Positions 11,170 through 22,382 are shown, numbered from the stretch's first letter. The stretch: 64,000 nucleotides of DNA from Phymatolithon calcareum (GCA_977006965.1 OZ345354.1:2480001-2544000); one strand, 5' to 3'. Notes: generated from the letters alone by a model not told the origin. Numbers and translations: made by a program.

Positions 11170-13599
11170 ATGTGGTGCTCAAGCAAAAAACCAATACCAG
11201 CCATGCCTCAAGAAAAAAAACCGTGCCGACTGGTCCGTGCATGCGTACACACCAAAGCAACGACTGTAACCAGTCTTGCGGAATGTTGCATACTTTCCGG
11301 AGCCTTTTCCAAGTCGAAAAAAGTGAAGGGCACGGTTCAGGAGGTAATTGTGGAGAAAATCAACGGTCGTACAAGCACATCACTGCGCTTGGAATGGGTC
11401 TTATCTGAGCAACCGGTGGAGAAGACTATGATGAAGACAGTAAAGATTGTTAACGTCAAGGCAGGCAAGGCTGATGAAAGTGCCCCTTCATCTCGCCTTC
11501 TTGTATCGAGCCCCAGCAAACGAAACTCTGTACCACCAACTTTAGCTTACAGTACTCGTGTGTGCCATACTTCTTCACCAAACGCAAACTTCTCCGCCCC
11601 ACAAGGAACCACAAGTTCACGAGAGGGAAGCGAAAACATCTATCCAACCTCCAGAAGTTCTGAGCGCCCTCTCAAGGGCTCTCTAGCTTACGCCCTGCAA
11701 GGTTCTTGGAACCAGACATCGCAAGAGGAGCTTGATGTCATTACACCAGACCGTAAACCGAGAACTTCTGCTCATAGAGCACCATGGTTCAAGCGCTAAG
11801 TTCTGTGTCAAATGAGGGAAGGATTACTCCTCAGTTCTGGAGCGTTCGCACTCTACAAAGAGATTTTATATCTGAAAACGGTAGTATTAGGTTCCAAACA
11901 CCGTACGATTGCTTTATGAATATGTTTCCCCATGTGAACCTCCGCAAAACTGTACCTTGGACGTCTGCAAAGCTGAAAAGAATCGGAAAAGGGAGACCAC
12001 GGTGACAGAGTTTCTTAAGTTTTTCGGAATACTCATCCTCTGTCGGGTTGTTAAACGCACAAGTTGGCAAACTGGCTGTGGTCGAGTTGTTCCCTGGCAA
12101 ACGCTGAGGGCGCCGCGAAGCGGCGACCTTTATAGAAGAATAATTGGATCAAAGGATGACTTGCTGTAAATGCAAGCTGTAATGACTATTTGAAGGGAGC
12201 TATACTTATGGGATATGGATAGTATGATAGTGGCATTGGACGCCACATCCTCATGACGAAGTTTGAGTTCGGCGCAAAGAGAGATTTATGGAAGTCTACT
12301 AGGCGGAACAAGTATATACCCGGTTCTTCATTTTCAAGCTCCGGGATGAGTAAAGAGAGGTTCAACGACTATCTTCGGTGCATTCCTTTCAGCGTCCAAC
12401 AAAGCGCAAAAAGGCTCTAGGTCGTCAGCACAGTACCGCTGGACGCTCGTCCAGGATTTTGTGGATGCCATTAACGATCAGAGGAAGCGCAATGTCTCTC
12501 CCTCAGACCTTGTTTGCGTTGACTAGTCCATGTCTCGCTGGTGTAGAGACGGAGGTCAATGGATTGAAATCTATCTACCTTATTGCATCGCAATCGACCG
12601 CAAACCGGAGAGCTGTTGCGGGATACAGAACTCCACGTGTGAAACAAGCGGGCTCATGCTGCATCTTGAGTTCGTGACCACTGCAGAAGACGAGAAGAAT
12701 AAAGATTTCGAAAATGAAACTGCCCATAGTACAGCAATTCTACGCCGTCTTGTAGTCGCATACTCTGTTACAAGGCGCATGGTCTGCGCGAATTCATACT
12801 TTGCAAGTGTTGAAGTGGCAGAAATACATCTCCGATTGGGTCTCAAGCTCATTGTAGTTATCAAAACCGCAGCAAAGACGTATCCATTGGAATATCTCTC
12901 GCAAATAGAGCTTTTCGAAAGGGATAAGTGTGTTTCTATGATTCGAAAATCACTGGCTGGTAACCTGGCAATGATAGCGGCTCTCTAGGTTGACCGATAT
13001 CGTCGTTATTTCATTTTAACTACCTCTACCACCATGGAAGTAAAACCGTACGATCGTGTGCACTGGAGTCAGCTTGACAACGGGCGCGCTCGAGTTAAGC
13101 TTTCCGTTCCCCAGCCTGAAGTATGCAAGCCGTACTATTCCGCGTGTGGTCAAATCGATAAGCACAATCGATGCCGCCGAGAAAGTTTGAATACAGAGAA
13201 AAAATTACACACCCAAGACTGTTCGTTTCGCGTGAACATATCTCTTCTGTCCTTTTTCCTGGTTGTTAGCTGGCTTCTGTTTTCCGGTGCGCATCAAGAG
13301 TCGAAGCACCAAACACACAGCGAAGATATTATGAAGTGCTCGCCGATCAACTCGTCAACAACACATTTGACGCGCGCAATACTCGTCGACGTTCAGTTAC
13401 TTTAGAGTGTACATTTGCTTCCGGAAGCTGTGTTGGAACCCATTTTACTCCTACAATGAAGAAAAGGAATTCTTTTAATGGCATGATGACTACTATTGCT
13501 GCGCAAAACTGCTGCATAGTCTGCAAAGTCAATAAGACAACCCACGTCTGCTCATCATGTAATAGGATTGATGGTGCCGTAATCCACTTCAACCGATAG
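11170..13599 (+). pseudogene. piggyBac-type transposase (DDE_Tnp_1_7), broken
   Basis: Several frames follow each other. A 209-codon N-terminal ORF (11170-11799) is Ser/Lys-rich. The start of the transposase domain (TPYDCFMNMFP, TEFLKFFGILIL) lies at 11784-12035. Its continuation after the solo LTR (FEFGAKRDLWKS, ERFNDYLRCI) starts at 12253. The core (SMSRWCRDGGQWIEIYLPY, IDRKPE, GLMLHLEFVTT) lies at 12530-12988, and a Cys-rich tail (CCIVCKVN, CSSC) ends at 13599. Intact relatives cut and paste at TTAA. Here the codon after the first catalytic Asp (normally DE) is TAG, and the motif expected as ADSYFAS reads ANSYFAS, so the second catalytic Asp has become Asn. Confidence 0.8.
12041..12247 (-). 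mobile_element. Solo LTR of the copia family, with 5-bp TSD
   Basis: The 207-bp sequence starts TGTCGGG and ends GCCACA. It is flanked by the perfect duplication TCCTC (12036-12040 and 12248-12252). It is the reverse complement of the LTR at 3811-4227, minus about 210 bp of internal sequence. It splits the piggyBac transposase between FGILIL and FEFGAK, so it arrived after that element. Confidence 0.92.
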
Positions 13600-13761
13600 A
13601 AACTGTTTTCCTAGCACGCTGAATCCATCCATGAGATTGATGCTTTTGACGAGCCTGATAGTGAGTGGCTTTCGTTTCCAAAAAATTAAATGATTCTCAT
13701 TCATCAATTGAGGAAGGAGTGCTCCTCAATTGAGGAAAAAATCACGGTATATAGACACTAG

Positions 13762-15014
13762 AGCTGCAGTTAAATTAACTTGCTATAAGATGGTGAACAG
13801 TATATTGATCAGTTCGAGGTTTCGATCACTTCCAACGGCAATTCAGTTGTCTCCTTTATCGCTTCTTCACTCTTGTCCTCAACACCAGGCTCCAGCCATC
13901 GTCAAACCCGCGTCATAACCAATTGGATTGTTGTCATAGCTGACATTCTGATTGAAGATCAAGATGATGCCGTCGAAAAGCATGGAGATGAAAATCTATC
14001 CGTTTGATCGGCATTGATATTTGAAAAGAATTTCGGAAACTTTTGCCGAAGGGCTTAAGTGTGTCTTATTGAGTAGCTTTTAGCAGTAAAAAGTAAAACC
14101 AAGGGAATGTTGGGAGGAGAAACGCAAACGAGGTGTCATACCATTTAGTAACAAACGTTCTAATAAAAAAGAGGCTCGTGCTGTGCATAGCGAAATATAA
14201 GGATACGCTGTATCAAAAATTGTCGACAAAGCTTTGCCGTCAACTTTAATTCTAGTTATTTCTCACCAAGAAAAGAGTCTATCAACGAGAGCTGCCGCTA
14301 CATTAGGAACTCCTAATATTCCCATGATTTTCTTTTATTTCTCTGGTATTTCTATGACGCGACCTTCGCCCTAAAGTTTCTTTTTCAAACGGGTTCGATA
14401 TATGATAATCTGAGAAATGCGGTATGACACAGGGTCTGAGTTTCTCCCCCTTAAAATTCCCCTGGTAAAACAGCAGGAGGAAACCAAGTTCTGGAAGTTT
14501 CAAAGATTATACTAAGAACGTTGGTCGTGTTGTGCACGGTAAATTATGAGAGATTTCGAGTATCAAAAATATTTGAAACGCTGATGTTGATGCACTGTAA
14601 GAAGTGCCCATCGCACGTGATCGGCCAATGAGAGCGGCGCTTGACTCGATGGAGAGAAAGGTGCACTACGACATGGACGTGAGTGTGCGTTAACTGCTGC
14701 TTGCGTGGCGCCGAGATTGATGTATGCGCCGGTGAAACGTGCGATAACTTGGGCTCGATTACATCGTTCGTGCACAGTGCACTCATCAACGTTAATTCTG
14801 ATAATTTTCAGCCAGAGGCGAATGGCGCAACGTGAGCCGTGAAAACATTAGGACTCCTAAAGTTCACAACTTCCTGATGGCTTTCTCACATATTTTTATG
14901 ATCCAATTTCGCATTGCTTTTCACGCTTCATACAGGCCGTACGTGCGGCGCTTGAGAAAAAGATATGACAACTGACTTGCTCTCTTCCCCCTTTTTAACT
15001 GTCCCCTGATTTTA
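13762..15014. other. No gene recognised
   Basis: Mostly AT-rich. At 14600-14720 a GC-richer part holds CACGTG and CCAAT words, but no supported ORF lies next to it. Confidence 0.5.
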
Positions 15015-15095
15015 GGGCCGATGAACGAATATGATAGTTCCCAACCGGGAAAATGAGAAATTGAGAAAATGGGAATGCTAATATATCCAATAGAA
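15015..15095 (+). repeat. Repeat shared, inverted, with 22383-22458
   Basis: Both copies contain GGGCCGATG, GTTCCCAACCGG, AAATTGAGAAA and CCAATAGAA in the same order. In the second copy this block directly abuts a TGTCACTAA array. Confidence 0.7.
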
Positions 15096-15349
15096 TACGT
15101 TCACTTGTGGAATTTGACCTGAAGGAAGCAGAAGAAGTAAAATTTCACGAATGGATTGGATTTCTGTAAACCAAGAAAATTTAAAGAATTCTGGACCAAA
15201 GAGCTTGACAAACTTTCCAAGGTGCGAACAAAAGTCTACAGGAAGGCACGGATAGCGGACTCGGTCGTCGACTGGAAAATACATAAAGATCTCGATAGAA
15301 AGGTGAAGAAGATGACCAGGGCAAACAGACGATCAAGCTTTAAGAAATT

Positions 15350-15555
15350 CAGCGTCTGAGATTCGCTAAAAACCCACAATGAACGTGAACGTGAATGAAT
15401 ATTCGCTAATGTTCGCTTTTGAAAAATATAATGAATATTCACTAGAATATAGTGAATGAAATCGGAATGAATATTCTCTTGTGATATTATAGTGAACTGA
15501 AAGTAAATGAAAATTCGCTCTAACACATTGCAATGAACTGAATGTGAACGAAATC
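15350..15555 (+). mobile_element. hAT-like terminal region, left half
   Basis: It starts CAGCGTCTGAGATTCGC and continues with repeated GTGAATGAATATTCGCT words. The inverted counterpart, ending GCGAATCTCAGACCCTG at 20264, has the same 17 bp with one mismatch. The 5' CAG and the repetitive AT-rich interior fit a non-autonomous hAT element. No 8-bp duplication is found between the two flanks (AAGAAATT and TTTTTCTG). Confidence 0.45.
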
Positions 15556-15662
15556 CGGGGGGTGCGGGAAAAGTCGATTCTGCATACTGAACAGTATTTA
15601 CTGATAAATCTTGGATTATGTTAGATTTTTAATTGTGGGAGAGTCCTCAAATTTTATTGGTT

Positions 15663-16611
15663 TTAAAGCTCGTTGAAAACTGGAGCAACGGCTTCTGCAG
15701 CTAGAACAGGGGCTGGAGTCTTGAGAATAACGTACATGATTCTCTGTGCAGATCCCTTCCATGCCAAAAAATGGCGTTCGGGGCGTGACTCCACAGCACA
15801 CGGCAAACGAATACTAGCAGTGGACACCATCTTGAAGTCTGCACGCCGGTTTTCTGACAAAAAGTTGTTGAAACAAGTAATCATTGGGAAGTAGCTCTCA
15901 ACCCTGGGTACATTGAATCCGGTCAACCGCTTCATGTTCAGCATGAAGCGATCGTTCATAGCTGCAGGCCAGAGGACACAGAGCTCTAGGTAGTGACCGT
16001 CGTCAACGACGTTCACAGTGAGGTCATCATTGTTCTCGCCAATACCAGAAGGGAGGAGAATGGCAACCGAAACGCGAAGAGAGTCATTGTCTGTCGGGTG
16101 CTTCCACGTCCCAATCATGTAAATTGGCTTAAAATTGGTAGGCCCTAAAAGTAGCTCTCTGCCGAAGTTTGTAGCGATATCGGCAAAAATATTTTCGTCG
16201 TCCTCACCTTCGGATCCCTCGCCTGCCACTGCTGCCACAGTTCGCTTCGAATCGCTCTTGACTGCGGTACCGCAGCCAATCCCAGTCAGCAGAGTATTTA
16301 TTGCGGAAGCGGACCGGCTTCTGCTCCACAAGTACCTGCAGAGAAGTAGGTTAGTTACTGCAAATGCCACCAGCGATGCAAAAAGCAATAGAGGAGTGCA
16401 TCATACCTTCATCGGCACCTTTGCGCAATCGAGAGAGGATAGCACGAAACGTCCCTGCTTTTACTTCTCCGAAAGCAGAGTTCATTGCCCGCACCTGCCG
16501 GGGGGGGGGCATATCGTCACGGATGTTCCCGCGTCGTATCATGTCCGTAAGCGCCTGCACCACTGGGGCGGACTTAGACCCCTTTTTCGGGGATGAGCGC
16601 TTCGTGGCCAT
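15663..16611 (-). CDS. Accessory protein of the Harbinger-like element (unrecognised)
   Basis: Two exons, 16611-16407 and 16357-15663, are joined across a 49-nt GT-AG intron (donor GTATGA after a phase-1 codon, acceptor TTTGCAG). They encode 299 residues with ATG start and stop intact. The N-terminal 30 residues are Lys/Ser-rich (MATKRSSPKKGSK). The middle is acidic (EGSEGEDDEN). The C-terminal 170 residues look globular (VDDGHYLELCVLWP, RLPCAVESRPERHF). I do not recognise a named domain. Its place inside the same terminal repeats as the transposase, in divergent orientation, suggests the second Harbinger protein, which in other organisms helps import or DNA binding of the transposase. It is unusually well preserved next to its frameshifted partner. 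Confidence 0.6.
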
Positions 16612-17593
16612 AGTGATTCGTGGTGAAGATTGCAGTCCGTGTGAGAGCGGGATGAGTAGGTACGAGCTGTGGTGCTACTGCTAATGCTAACAGTATTCTG
16701 ATACCGCGCTGTATCATAATCGAAAACCAAGTGTATCTGTTTCCGTTTCGCGCCAAAATTAATTCGTTCATACCACTTCAACGCAGCCAGTCCGTATCTC
16801 CCGCTATTATACCTTAATGTTTTGATCAGTATAATGCGAAAAACATCAATTTTCAGCATTTTAATTTTGGCCAATGAGTTTCTTTTGTTTCAAATTTCAA
16901 ATTTCCGTAACTCTCGTCAGGAGCAAAATGCGAAACGCTATTCGCATTTAGCATTTAGCATTTGCTTGTTAAACTTTGGGCTCTGCACGATTTTTCAAAT
17001 GGCAATTTCTGGGATTAATTTTGTACGTCACTTCTAGATAGAAGGTATATCTAAAAAAGACACCTAAAATTTTTCGGTGTGGGCCAAATAAAAAATTGTG
17101 CAGCACGCATAAAGAAGACAAAACAACACTGATTTCGCAACTTTAGCGTTTTTTGAATTGCTAAGCACAGATTTAATATCAGAGCACAGTACATGGAGCA
17201 TATTATAATATAGTTTATATTCTTTTAGAAAAACGTCGAAAACGACACCTGTTTTAAATTTAACTGCTCTCCCCGCTGCTGAGCTATGCTATTATAAAGA
17301 TCTGAGAACGCTATAAAATTGAATGCCATTAGCACAATCGCTCCTAATCTACTGGAACAAAAAAGTTACGTAAATGAAATTTGAATATCTCCAATGAGGA
17401 TCCATTCTGCTCTTTTCATAAATTTAGAGGTATCATATGTGGGATTCACTTTGAATCTATCTTTTCCCAAACTTTCAGACAAATTTATGCGATATTTACA
17501 AAATATTTCTAAATACTTTTGATAATTTCGTGTAATGCTACTTCTCCCTCTTCCATGTCTCTATGTACTGGCAGTCCAAAACCCGACCACCAC
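16612..17593. promoter_or_regulatory. Shared divergent promoter region of the Harbinger-like element
   Basis: AT-rich spacer of about 1 kb between two outward-facing genes, with no ORF of interest. It must hold both promoters if the element was transcribed; no specific motif is assigned. Confidence 0.35.
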
Positions 17594-18471
17594 GATGTCT
17601 CGCACCGACTTCACGGTCTCTGCTTCAGTTTTTGCTGAACTTGCCCAGACGCTCTGGGCATGCCCTAGGGCAACAAGCCCGCTCGCCGTCGATCGGCGAT
17701 TTAGGGCTATGTTCGGGGCGACACCCACTGTTTGCTCTCTTTTTTGTTGGCATTAGGAGGCAGAATTCCATCCGGAAGCAAGCCGGTGCACCTTCTTTGG
17801 GCGCTTTCGTTCTTAAAACTATACGCGAGTGAGAACATAAACAGCTCTATTTTCGCTGTTGATGAGAAAACTTTTAGAAAATGGCAGTGGATCTTTGTAA
17901 AGCTGCTGGCAAATTTGGATGTGGTACGTGGGCATGGGCGGATCTAGCGTCGTTTACAGTCTCATTTTCAGTTATTTCTAACCTTGTTTTGAAGATTGAT
18001 TGGGAGTCTCGACGCGATGGTGGCACTTTAAATAATTGCTACGCAAGTGTGGACGGCACTGACTGCCGCATTCGCGAACCAGCGCCGTTTAGTTCAAAAT
18101 GGTTTTCCCATAAATTTAAAGGACCGGGGCTTCGCTACGAGGTTGCTGTGGCAATTAAAAGCGGCTCGATTGTGTGGGTCCACGGTCCGTTTCCGTGCGG
18201 CGCATTCCCTGACATTAAGATTTTTCGCTTGGGAATGAAGCATGCCCTTGACCATGGGGAGAAGGTGGTTGCCGACAAAGGGTACAACGATGAGCGATGC
18301 GAAACTCCCCCCGCTGTTGGACACCTATATCGCAACTTGTACGCCACACTACGAGGTCGGCACGAGACAGTGAACGAGCGCTTGAAAATTTTTCGTGTTC
18401 TTTCTGATACATTTCGCCACAATCTGTCTTTGCATTCATTCTGCTTCCATGCAGTGGCTAATGTATCTTAA
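17594..18471 (+). pseudogene. PIF/Harbinger transposase (DDE_Tnp_4), frameshifted
   Basis: The N-terminal part is split over frames: MSRTDFTVSASVFAEL from 17594, then KPVHLLWALSFLKLYA and VDEKTFRKWQWIFVKLLA to about 17920. The C-terminal 196 codons (17881-18471) are continuous and hold the catalytic core: SVDGTDCRI with the first Asp, FSHKFKGPGLRYEVAV, FPDIKIFR, VVADKGYND with the second Asp, and RHETVNERLKIF with the likely Glu. The DDE triad looks intact, so the damage is confined to the front. This enzyme would cut and paste elements with 3-bp target duplications. An insertion appears to lie before the DGTD block (about 17925-18000). Confidence 0.85.
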
Positions 18472-18714
18472 GATATGCACAAACTAGCGATCCTCTCTTC
18501 AAGGTTATTTTTTGAATAAATGACTGCTGTCCATGAACTTTAGTATCCTTCATATTTTCGAAATTCAATTTTAACTTCAACATTTGACTCGGAACAACTA
18601 AAATACTGCAGCGAATACGCAGTGCTCGCACAGAATCGTAAAAAATAACTCAGGTGAAAACTTTATAGCAACCCCCAAAAAAGGTGCTTTGGTGATATTT
18701 CCCGCACCCCCCCG

Positions 18715-18998
18715 CAAACATTCGAGAATGATTCACGAAACTTTTCCGAAAACTGACATAATTTTGATTCGTCGCGCTCTACCCACACGACCCTAATTGG
18801 CGACACGGTGTCTTCTGCTTTTGAAATCGCCATGAAATTATGATAGCAGCTGTAAATTTCGTGGCGATTTCAGCATCGTCCTATCATAAGCTGCATCAAC
18901 TGCAATAGGAGCTTGCATCCCATCCATTCTGCCAATTTTCCACATGCGCTGGAACACATTTTGCTGGGATACTCATCCTTCATATACCGTAGATCATT
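18715..18998. other. hAT-like middle segment between two insertions
   Basis: No gene. It lies between the Harbinger-like element and the Mutator-like element. Its start (CATTCGAGAATGATTCACG) resembles the words of the hAT-like ends. The last 10 bp are the target duplication of the Mutator-like element. Confidence 0.4.
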
Positions 18999-19948
18999 GA
19001 GGAAATTCGCTAAATGGCCACCAAAAGTGGTCAAAGTACGCTAAACATCCACCCAAGCCAAAACTACTACTCATCCGTTTCGTGGAGCGCTGACAGTTGC
19101 GTTTTTTGGAGGGAAAAGGGAAGTAACTTCTACTTCCTCTTGATCCAAGGTTTGTGCACACCCTCGAATTCGTCTGACAAGCCCAACGCACAACGCTCCC
19201 GCACTACTCACTCTGAAACCATGAACAAGAAGGAGCTCATGCTACAGGTGAGCGACTACGTTGGATCAAGCTTCGACAATGTTGTTAACGTCGTGATCTC
19301 CCACAATTCGTGGAGAGGCGCAACAAGCAGCGTCTGACACTCATCTGTAGCCAGCGCACAGTTTCCACCTTCCGCGTGAACGTCAGCGCGCTGCCGAGCG
19401 TCGGCGGTGTCAAGCACGGTCTGCATCGTTCTGGAGAGGAAGCTCTTCCAGCTGAGTGAACTCTTTACCTATGCGATGCCGAAGGCCAGAGTTGTCGCCT
19501 GTCTATTGGAATCATAAGTCGTTAGGGTAAAAAGCTGTCCCTGGGTCACGGAGGTCAGGTGGGCCCCGTCAACACTGACGGAACCGTTGTAGGCCGCCCA
19601 GGTGTCCATGGCGCCCTTTGAGCAGCAGAAAATGCTCTGAAGCTGCTGCCGTATCGTCCCAGAAAGAGGATTTGTGGTGAGCGTGTACACTCCGCCGGGA
19701 TCGCGCTGCGACCTCACCGCCTTCGACGACGGAGATGCTACCAATAGTTGCGACGAGGAGCTAAACCAGAGAGAGTAGCGTACGCAATAAATTTCACTGT
19801 CGCATAGAGTGCTCTAAGAAACGGATTAGTAGGTTCGGCTAGGGTGAGTATGATAGTATATTTTGCAATGCGTGGGTAGTAGTATTGGCTAGGGGTGGAT
19901 GTTTAGCGTACTTTGACCACTTTTGGTGGCTATTTAGCGAATTTCCTC
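18999..19948. mobile_element. Mutator-like element (MULE), internally rearranged, 10-bp TSD
   Basis: Terminal inverted repeats of about 70 bp start GAGGAAATTCGCTAAAT at both ends. The perfect 10-bp duplication GTAGATCATT flanks the element (18989-18998 and 19949-19958). Long TIRs with 9-11 bp duplications define Mutator elements. The N-terminal MULE domain is on the plus strand (19221-19462: KKELMLQVSDYVGSSFD, then RLTLICSQRTVSTFRVNV). A piece of the catalytic domain is on the minus strand (19744-19469: SVSVDGAHLTSV, QLFTLTTYDSNRQ, LAFGIA), so part of the interior has inverted. Non-autonomous. Confidence 0.92.
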
Positions 19949-19958
19949 GTAGATCATT

Positions 19959-20264
19959 GGTTCACATATGTCCCTGGTCCGGGGGCACGCATCTTATCAT
20001 ATGGCGTAGCGGTCCCTACACATTCGCTAACGTTCGCGAATGTTCACCAGATTCAACCTCGGTGAGCTGAAAGTGAATGAATATTAACTGATAAAAAATT
20101 ACTGAACGTGAACATGAATGAAAAATTCGTGAATGTTCGCTCAGAGTGGATTTACTGAATATTCTCTAAGGGGACTTACGTGAACGTGAATTCGACATTC
20201 GCGAATAATTCATTCGTTTATTCACGAATTTATTCGTAAAGAGTTAGGCGAATCTCAGACCCTG
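19959..20264 (-). mobile_element. hAT-like terminal region, right half
   Basis: GTGAATGAATATT- and TTCGCGAATG-type words fill 20018-20250. The end (GCGAATCTCAGACCCTG) is the inverted match of the sequence at 15350. Together with 15350-15555 and 18715-18998 it would make an original element of about 800 bp. Confidence 0.45.
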
Positions 20265-20289
20265 TTTTTCTGCGTCAACATCAACAGAC

Positions 20290-22110
20290 ATTGCGAAGAG
20301 GATGAAAAATCTAATTCGAATGAAGAAGAGGAGATCCCAGACGAATTGCTCCGAAGGGAGGCCGCTGGATCCGGCTGAAATGGCAGCTCACCTGACGGAG
20401 GAGCTCAAAGACCCTCAAGGCGCAGCCATACAGTCGAGGAAATTTCAAGTCACACGTGCACTAAACGAGAACTAAAGAGAGCTCTAAGACGTGCCCCAAG
20501 GCGAAAAGGAGCTGGCCCAGATGGAACGTTTTCTGAAGAACTGCTACTAACCCCAGAGCAAAGCTACTGTTTCCTACTGGCAACTATCACTAAAGCCGGA
20601 CAACGTGGTTGTTGGCCTGAGGACTGGAATCACGCACTGGTGGTCCCAATATTCAAGAAAGGAGACCCAACCTCCCCGAAAAGCTACAGACCGATTTCGC
20701 TGTTGTCGCACGCTCACAAAATATTCGAATCAGCGGTTGATAAACTGATCCGGAAGGAGTATTTCTTCAACAGATCACAAATGGGATTCCAAACTCGAGA
20801 AAGCACAGAAAGAGCCCTCCTCCGTTATATAGCAGCCGTAAAACTAGGAAGAAAGACGAAAGCCACACTTGACTTCAAGTCAGCATGCGATCGGGTACCA
20901 CGAGAGGAGTTCATGCGAGAAATTGACCTCAGATTATCAACAAATACGGCATCGTTGGCCTCGCTCTCGCTACAGAAGACCCTCTTCACGGTTATGAATG
21001 ACGCAGGAAAAACACGAGGTATAAGCGAGCGTGGAGTCCCCCAGGGATCCACGATTAGCCCCACACTGTTCAATATTCTGATGAACACCTTGGCAGAAAG
21101 GATCACGGCCCTGAGCTTCAACGATTCTAATGCGAGTCGTCGCTTGAATATGTTTGCGGACGGCGTCATACTAATGGCGAGGAATGAAGACAAGCTCCGA
21201 GAAATGCTCAACGAATGCTCTGAATGCGCGCATGTCTATCGAATGACGTGGTCAACCGGAAAGTGCTCCGTCATACTGCCAGGTCTAAGGATCAGACAAT
21301 CGTTTCTTCTGGCGAACGAGGAAGTTCAAATAAGACGCACTGCAGAATATCTCGGTGTGACAATCAATGAGAACGGAATTCGTGACGACCGACTCCCGGA
21401 GCGCTTCAAAAGCGCTGGCGCAAAAGTCCAGCTCATGAGCACTCTAGGCATGACAAGGAAAGGATACAACACAGAAAAATGAATCAGGCTTTTCAAAGCA
21501 TTCATCGGGCCGGTGTATGAGTACGCCGCGCATATAACTCCTGACACAATCCGAGTATCGATAGCAGCAGTGAAAGTCCATAAGGACATCGCAACGATAT
21601 TGTTTGGAAAGTGGACAGGGCGGCACTGGAGAAGACTAATGAAGCTATGTCAAACAGAACTATGGGAGTTCCGCCGAAAGCACCTGCTCTCGAAGTTAAC
21701 GCAAAGACTTAGGAAGGTTGTCGAGGAGACACGCGACGCGGGGGCAGAGCTGGAACTCGAGACACTGGACCGCATGCGAAATCGAGCATACCAACCGATA
21801 TCCAAGATAGGAGTGCCCTCCGACTAGCCTGGCAACAAGAAGAACGCCGCGCTAGGAAAATTATATTTTCCAAGAATGGTCTTCCTCACCAAGCAGTGAG
21901 GGTGAAAGAAAGCAGGCACATAATTCTCTGTACAAAATGATTTGTAGGTCAGTTTCCAAGAAATCCTCCGAAGTTAATAGAAGAAATGGGAAGTCAAGGA
22001 GCATGGGCAGTTAGAATACTGAAGAACATCCTGAGGAAGCCAACATGGACCCGCGCAGAGGAGACCAACGTGGCCCGAGCCATCGACGCGATACTAATGT
22101 ATTCTGATTA
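20290..22110 (+). pseudogene. LINE (non-LTR retrotransposon) reverse transcriptase, inactive
   Basis: RT fingers appear from about 20480 (RRKGAGPDGTFSEELL, WPEDWNHALVVPIFKKG, SYRPISLLSHAHKIFE). They are followed by TLDFKSACDRVPREEF, RGVPQGSTISPTLFNILMN and a catalytic box reading MFADGVILMA, where FADD is expected. The second catalytic Asp is therefore Gly. AEYLGVTINENGI marks the end of RT. A TGA at 21480-21482 breaks the frame, which continues to 21827 with the LINE tail. The same family gave the fragments at 8.2-9.1 kb and 34.7 kb. The element ends unclearly near 22110. Confidence 0.88.
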
Positions 22111-22382
22111 AGGAACCGAAATTTCGAGTGCAGTAGAATGCTAAGAACGGTGCCGACTTTCCTCGCATTGGGACAAATTGTACCTTCTCAATAAATCCAC
22201 TTAATTACGATTGGATTTCTGTTTCATTGAAGCTCCATTTGTCAATTATCATTGCACCTGAGAGACTTTTTCTTGCGCTACAATCCTTCGCTTACGTTCT
22301 CATTTAAGTAGTTTTGTTTTCGGATATTTTCTTTGGACAGTATCAACTGCCATTTCCAGCATTACTTTTTCAGTATCAGGTG

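Larger units (their letters stand above)
10999..13761 (+). mobile_element. piggyBac-like DNA transposon, inactive
   Basis: The transposase remnant (11170-13599) is flanked by inverted sequences. The left end has CTAGTGTCTAT (from 11000) and TCCTCAATTGAGGAGC (11021-11036). The right end has the same two words inverted, TCCTCAATTGAGGAGC at 13722-13737 and CTAGTGTCTAT ending at 13761. A TTAA lies just outside the right end (13770). The left end shows no matching TTAA at the same distance, so the exact limits and the TSD are unresolved. A 207-bp solo LTR interrupts the element at 12041. Confidence 0.6.
15556..18714. mobile_element. PIF/Harbinger-like element with two divergent genes
   Basis: The terminal inverted repeat CGGGGGGTGCGGGAAA lies at 15556-15571 and, inverted with one extra G, at 18698-18714. 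Inside are a minus-strand spliced gene (16611-15663) and a plus-strand Harbinger transposase (17594-18471), arranged head to head with about 1 kb between them. Harbinger elements typically carry a transposase and a second DNA-binding protein, which fits. A 3-bp target duplication could not be made out. The element sits within hAT-like sequence. Confidence 0.65.

Noticed and set aside
15350-20264. One intact hAT element of 4.9 kb carrying a Harbinger-type transposase
   Set aside because: The inner transposase has its own TIRs, belongs to another superfamily, and the outer ends lack an 8-bp duplication. Nested insertions fit better.
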